From the NCBI GenBank assembly GCA_022614705.1, contig JAKEIB010000359.1, positions 1 through 8,921 on the forward strand: DNA of 8,921 nucleotides, given 5' to 3'. The notes below the pieces were generated by a model that was given only the letters and a program-made list of their open reading frames with translations, had not been told where the DNA came from and did no database searches. Positions 5,774-8,921 of the stretch are shown piece after piece; the first letter of the stretch is position 1; the number at the start of each line of letters is the position of its first letter. The translations under genes were made by a program, and so were the position numbers. The stretch is from Planctomycetota bacterium (GTDB lineage Bacteria; Planctomycetota; Planctomycetia; Pirellulales; Lacipirellulaceae).

Positions 5774-7099
5774 TCAATCATCGCCTGTGGCCATCAGCAG
5801 TTCGATGAAATGCGCCTCTTCCGATTCGCTGATTCCCCACTTGGCCCATAAGTCGGGATAGTCATTCGCCGGCTTGCCGACGTTTTGTTGCATCGTCCCG
5901 TCGCCCAGGCGAACTTCGTACAAAACGCGACTCCGGCCCATAAACTGCAGATAATACGTCGCGGGCCAGGGATCGTTCAAACGGCGCTCGAATTGCTGCT
6001 GCCGCTCCTTGCTGGTCTCGAGCAGCGCTCGCATCTTTCCAATCCGCTCGGGATCGGATACAACGTTGACCTGTTCGTCTGGCGGCCCAACCTTCCACAC
6101 CACGACGCGCTGGACTTCCGCCGCGCCCGGAACGAACACGTCTGAAACGACGTGACAGTCCGGCAATGCCTTGTAGAATTGCTTCAGTCCTTCCCCCGTG
6201 ACTCCCGTGCGACGGATCATTATCCTTTTGAGTCTCGTTAGACCGTGCAGGTGAGCCAGCCCCGCGTCGGTGATCTGTGGCATGTTGAGCAGCCACAAGC
6301 ACCTCAATTGTTCCATCCGTCCCACGTGCTGCAGGCCAGCATCGGTGATCACCATTCCGCCTCCCTCCTCGATCAGCGATAGCGATTCGAGTTTTGGTAG
6401 ATCAACGAGGTGGCGCAGACCCGCGTCGGTGACATTCGGGCAGCTATTGAAAAAAAGGTCTCGAACGTTCGTCCATTTGGCCAGGTGCTCGAGCCCCTGA
6501 TCGTCGATCGGTGAATCCATAAACTCACCCAGCCCGAGCTCGGAGAATTTGTTCAGCTCGCCGGCGTGCGCGAATCCGACGGCAGTGACGCCGCGGCGGA
6601 AGCGCAAGATGGTGATGTCCGCGAATTGGTCCAAATGGTCGATCGCCGCGCGAAGCGCTTGATCCGTGGTGACTTTCAAGTCAACAATCGGCGCGAATGG
6701 ATCGTATCCCATCCATGAGTGCAACATGGTTCGCTCATCATCCGACCCAACGCCATCATCCAGATCACCGCCATGAGTCCGCACGACGTGAACCGCCAAG
6801 TGCTGACGATAAGTAGACAGCAGCCAACGCCCGACCGTGCTCAGCAGCAGAGCCATCACTGCCACGCCAATCAGCATGCCGCGAAGACTAAACTTGAACC
6901 CATGCTCGGTCAGTCGTCGCGCGACTCGCCAGACTACATACGACAATCCAACAAACAAACCGCAGCCAATGATCGCCAGCAACCAAATGGGCGAGTTCCA
7001 TTGATGAGCGCACCAGAGCAGCGCAATGGTAACGCCAGCGACTACCAGCGGCATGGCAGCTAGTGTCAGAAGGCCAGATAGCAGCAACCCGTGACGCAT
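5774..7099 (-). CDS. Membrane-anchored leucine-rich-repeat protein
   Basis: 441 residues. Membrane helices lie at about 5-31, 39-58 and 73-95; the third is preceded by F-K-F-S-L-R-G-M-L (68-76), the same type of motif as in the small protein at 1926-2183. Residues about 185-318 form four to five leucine-rich repeats with the consensus [T/D]-D-A-G-L-x-H-L followed by L-x-x-L-x-x-L-x-L (I-D-D-Q-G-L, V-T-D-A-G-L, I-T-D-A-G-L twice, V-T-G-E-G-L). They end with the A-L-P-D-C cap typical of this LRR class. A C-terminal part (about 330-441) has alternating strands and a helix (I-G-K-M-R-A-L-L) and W/Y-rich segments, unrecognised. LRRs of this type bind proteins; the partner is unknown. The start sits two bases after the stop of the protease gene, so co-translation is likely. 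No strong ribosome binding site precedes it, which fits re-initiation. Confident in gene and LRR class, not in function. Confidence 0.88.
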   Translation of the reverse strand: MRHGLLLSGLLTLAAMPLVVAGVTIALLWCAHQWNSPIWLLAIIGCGLFVGLSYVVWRVARRLTEHGFKFSLRGMLIGVAVMALLLSTVGRWLLSTYRQHLAVHVVRTHGGDLDDGVGSDDERTMLHSWMGYDPFAPIVDLKVTTDQALRAAIDHLDQFADITILRFRRGVTAVGFAHAGELNKFSELGLGEFMDSPIDDQGLEHLAKWTNVRDLFFNSCPNVTDAGLRHLVDLPKLESLSLIEEGGGMVITDAGLQHVGRMEQLRCLWLLNMPQITDAGLAHLHGLTRLKRIMIRRTGVTGEGLKQFYKALPDCHVVSDVFVPGAAEVQRVVVWKVGPPDEQVNVVSDPERIGKMRALLETSKERQQQFERRLNDPWPATYYLQFMGRSRVLYEVRLGDGTMQQNVGKPANDYPDLWAKWGISESEEAHFIELLMATGDD

Positions 7100-7101
7100 G
7101 T

Positions 7102-8136
7102 TTAGTCGGCCCGTGCAAACGCGACGTGAAACGTTCGCAAAGTTTCGCCGCGAACGACGGTAAGGTCAAAGCCTTGGTCGGTTGGCACGGTCATCAGCAG
7201 CCGGTGCAGGTCGTCGATGGAGGTGACAAGCCGGCCAGCGAGCGCGACGATTACATCATCCGGGCGCACGCCGGCTTGGGCGGCGATGCTGTGCGGCGCC
7301 ACTTCGCGGACTTCGACGCCCTGGTCGGCAAGCAGGTCGAGCTCGCGCACCAGCGCGCGCGCCAAGCGCGTGACCTGTGCGACGATGCCCAGCTGCCGCC
7401 GGCGCACGCGGCCGTGAGCGAGGATTTCTTGCAGCACCCACTCGGCGGTCTTGGATGGAATCGCAAAGCCCAAGCCCTGCGCCATCGCGATGATCGCCGT
7501 GTTGATGCCGACCACCAGGCCGCGGGGATCCACCAGCGGCCCGCCCGAGTTGCCCGGGTTGATCGGCGCGGCATGTTGAACGATGTTCTCGATCAGCCGC
7601 CCGTCGCGGGCCCTCATGCTGCGGCCCAGCGCGCTGACGACGCCTGTTGACACGGTCGACTGCAGCCCCAACGGACTGCCCATCGCAATCACGAGTTGCC
7701 CGACGCGAAGTGCATCGCTGTCGCCGAGCTGCGCGTACGGCAGGCCGCCTGCGGCTAAGCGCACAATGGCAAGATCGGTCGCCGGATCATCGCCGACAAT
7801 CTCGGCCCGAAGCTTGTCGCCCTCGGCCGTCTCGGCCAGCAATTTTGGCCGATCGTCGATCACGTGGCTGTTGGTAATGGCATACCCATCCGGCGTAACG
7901 ATAAACCCCGACCCCGCCCCACCGCGTCCATCCGCATCGCGCCCAAACACGCTGATCACCGCCGGCGAAACCGTCTCGACGACACGGATCACCGCCTGCG
8001 AATAAGCGTCGAGCAGGTCGGCGTCGGCCGCCACAGGTCGATTCACTGGCCCCTGAGCACCGGCATCGTCAGGCACAGGTACGTCGGAATTATGCACCAG
8101 TCGGCTAACCATGGATCGAGCAATCGGTTGTCGCAT
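7102..8136 (-). CDS. HtrA/Deg-type serine protease with one PDZ domain, no signal peptide
   Basis: Counting from the ATG at 8136 (344 residues), the S1C catalytic triad is complete: His91 in T-N-S-H-V-I, Asp121 in D-P-A-T-D-L-A-I-V-R-L and Ser197 in I-N-P-G-N-S-G-G-P-L. A single PDZ domain occupies about 248-340 (Q-L-G-I...G-V-E-V-R-E-V...A-G-V-R-P-D-D-V-I). The family degrades or refolds damaged proteins, usually in the periplasm. Here the N-terminus (R-Q-P-I-A-R-S-M-V-S-R-L, then a polar linker) lacks a hydrophobic signal or anchor. It matches a subgroup I recall, starting L-L-D-A-Y-S-x-A-V and containing M-A-Q-G-[L/I]-x-F-A-I-P, that may be cytoplasmic. The usual Q-T-D-A before I-N-P-G is Q-H-A-A-P. 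A start at 8172 would add 12 residues but has no binding site; TGAGA precedes 8136. The LRR gene follows after two bases. Confidence 0.9.
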   Translation of the reverse strand: MRQPIARSMVSRLVHNSDVPVPDDAGAQGPVNRPVAADADLLDAYSQAVIRVVETVSPAVISVFGRDADGRGGAGSGFIVTPDGYAITNSHVIDDRPKLLAETAEGDKLRAEIVGDDPATDLAIVRLAAGGLPYAQLGDSDALRVGQLVIAMGSPLGLQSTVSTGVVSALGRSMRARDGRLIENIVQHAAPINPGNSGGPLVDPRGLVVGINTAIIAMAQGLGFAIPSKTAEWVLQEILAHGRVRRRQLGIVAQVTRLARALVRELDLLADQGVEVREVAPHSIAAQAGVRPDDVIVALAGRLVTSIDDLHRLLMTVPTDQGFDLTVVRGETLRTFHVAFARAD

Positions 8137-8249
8137 GATGTGTTTCTCACAAAGCGAGAAGCGCAGCGCCATGCTGAATTATCGCTGGCTGGTCAAGTGC
8201 GACCTTCAGTGCCGCATTTTTCGAGAACAAACGCCGCGGCGGGCACAAG
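8137..8249. other. Intergenic gap before the protease gene
   Basis: This 113-base gap holds AGTGCGAC (8196-8203), matching the candidate operator core near 2323 and 2403, and a minus-strand GATAAT (8178-8183). If GATAAT is a -10 box, transcription would start near 8171, which fits translation from 8136 rather than 8172. No good -35 box accompanies it. No terminator is seen after the membrane-protein stop. Confidence 0.3.
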
Positions 8250-8789
8250 TCATGGGCCAGTCTGGGGGTCGTTTCCTGCATGCTCATCTGAAACAGATGG
8301 CAGACGTTTCTGGCTGTGCTTACGAGCGAGCTGCCAATGCTTAACGGCAGTAACGAGGCAACCGACGACACCCCCAAACGTGAACCAATTTGGTGTCACC
8401 AGCATTGTGCTGAGGAACAAGCCGGCGAAACAGAGAAATTCGAGGGCAGATAGACGAAGTATGACCGGCCGCGGGTACGCGATACGTCCTTGAATCCCGC
8501 CTTCGGGACGAAGCATCGCCCGGAAAAGAAAGAAATTGCGAATATGTCGTTGATGAACGGTAAGCGACAGGAGAATCAATACTCCTAAGCTCCAAAGGTA
8601 AAGATTGCGCCAGCCCGGATCGTCTCGCGATAACCACCATCCGATCACTAATGCACAATTTGTGCAGAATAACGCCAGCATGAATCGAGGACTGAAGTAT
8701 CTTAGCGCATCAATGTCCTTTTGAAAGTAGGGGGTGAGCTCGTAACTTCCCTCAATGATGAATACCCTATCGACGCCAGCCTGATACAT
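8250..8789 (-). CDS. Four-helix membrane protein of unknown function
   Basis: 179 residues starting M-Y-Q-A-G-V-D-R-V-F-I-I-E-G-S-Y-E-L-T-P. The N-terminal 34 residues are polar. Hydrophobic helices lie at about 35-53, 62-79, 110-130 and 135-149, with a conserved-looking cytoplasmic loop V-H-Q-R-H-I-R-N between the second and third pair and a basic then acidic tail. I recall similar proteins in planctomycetes and cyanobacteria, always unannotated. The reading frame upstream stays open to the window edge but contains no other start codon, so 8789 is the first usable start. Its ribosome binding site is poor. By eye the gene is less GC-rich than its neighbours, which could reflect membrane-protein codon use or separate origin. 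The protease gene lies about 113 bases downstream on the same strand, so shared transcription is possible. Confidence 0.8.
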   Translation of the reverse strand: MYQAGVDRVFIIEGSYELTPYFQKDIDALRYFSPRFMLALFCTNCALVIGWWLSRDDPGWRNLYLWSLGVLILLSLTVHQRHIRNFFLFRAMLRPEGGIQGRIAYPRPVILRLSALEFLCFAGLFLSTMLVTPNWFTFGGVVGCLVTAVKHWQLARKHSQKRLPSVSDEHAGNDPQTGP

Positions 8790-8848
8790 CCGGGCGTTCG
8801 TAAGGGTGCAATAATAATCGGAGTAACAGTTTAGCCGTCTGTAGCGGT

Positions 8849-8921
8849 TTAGGTTGGTAATGGAGGTAGTTGTCCGGTGGTGAGGTAAGTGGCGATCGCG
8901 TCGCTGATGGTGCTGATGGGA
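8849..8921 (-). CDS. Possible 3' end of a gene entering from the right edge
   Basis: Reading the minus strand from the window edge gives 23 codons ending P-I-S-T-I-S-D-A-I-A-T-Y-L-T-T-G-Q-L-P-P and three more residues, then TAA at 8849-8851. The amphipathic A-x-x-Y-L-x-x-G-x-L-P-P ending is protein-like and slightly resembles the end of TAP-type alpha/beta hydrolases. It would lie 59 bases upstream of the membrane-protein gene, on the same strand. Too little is visible to be sure that it is coding. Confidence 0.3.
   Translation of the reverse strand, partial: PISTISDAIATYLTTGQLPPLPT

Noticed and set aside
5730..5777. N-terminal extension of the antitoxin-like gene from TTG at 5777
   Set aside because: No binding site, overlap with the LRR gene, and an Arg-rich unhomologous extension, against a strong AGGGAG before the ATG at 5729.
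7063..7650. 195-codon plus-strand frame opposite the protease
   Set aside because: Shadow of the protease gene, whose catalytic motifs are clear on the minus strand.
1..8921. tRNA, rRNA, CRISPR array, insertion sequence or prophage genes
   Set aside because: No cloverleaf, no regularly spaced direct repeats and no transposase or integrase motifs were seen on either strand by reading; a dedicated search could still find a small RNA.

Overview
The window looks like a chromosomal piece of an uncultured or poorly studied planctomycete (Pirellulales-like is my best guess). The reasons are a GC-rich base composition, a membrane-anchored leucine-rich-repeat protein with T-D-A-G-L repeats that ends in an A-L-P-D-C cap, two proteins sharing a juxtamembrane F-S-[I/L]-R motif that I associate with planctomycete membrane proteins, very large secreted proteins of unknown function, and several short dispersed repeats of the kind scattered through planctomycete genomes. 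The taxonomic call is inference; no marker gene is present.

Layout. From 1 to 2183, two minus-strand genes overlap by ATGA: a small two-helix membrane protein (1926-2183) and a long exported or membrane protein with a glutamine-amidotransferase-like fold (1-1929), which runs off the left edge. A divergent intergenic region (2184-2502) carries a 26-bp imperfect inverted repeat and a small perfect palindrome. The plus-strand gene at 2503-5493 encodes a secreted protein of about 996 residues. It is interrupted in frame by at least three short repetitive elements, one of which forms the hydrophobic core of its signal peptide.

From 5517 to the right edge everything is on the minus strand, in transcription order: a possible gene tail (8849-8921), a four-helix membrane protein (8250-8789), an HtrA-type serine protease with one PDZ domain and no signal peptide (7102-8136), a membrane-anchored LRR protein two bases downstream of it (5774-7099), and a 70-residue antitoxin-like protein with no toxin beside it (5517-5729). 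The cluster ends tail to tail with the secreted-protein gene, with a small hairpin between the two stop codons.

Working together. The protease and LRR genes are so tightly spaced that joint translation is likely. The two genes at the left edge are also probably co-translated. I find no tRNA, rRNA, CRISPR array, transposase or prophage gene. I do not see a clear new multi-gene system. The most distinctive signals are the repeat-built signal peptide and in-frame repeat insertions in the secreted protein, the protease-LRR pair, the orphan antitoxin, and a shared 8-bp intergenic motif.
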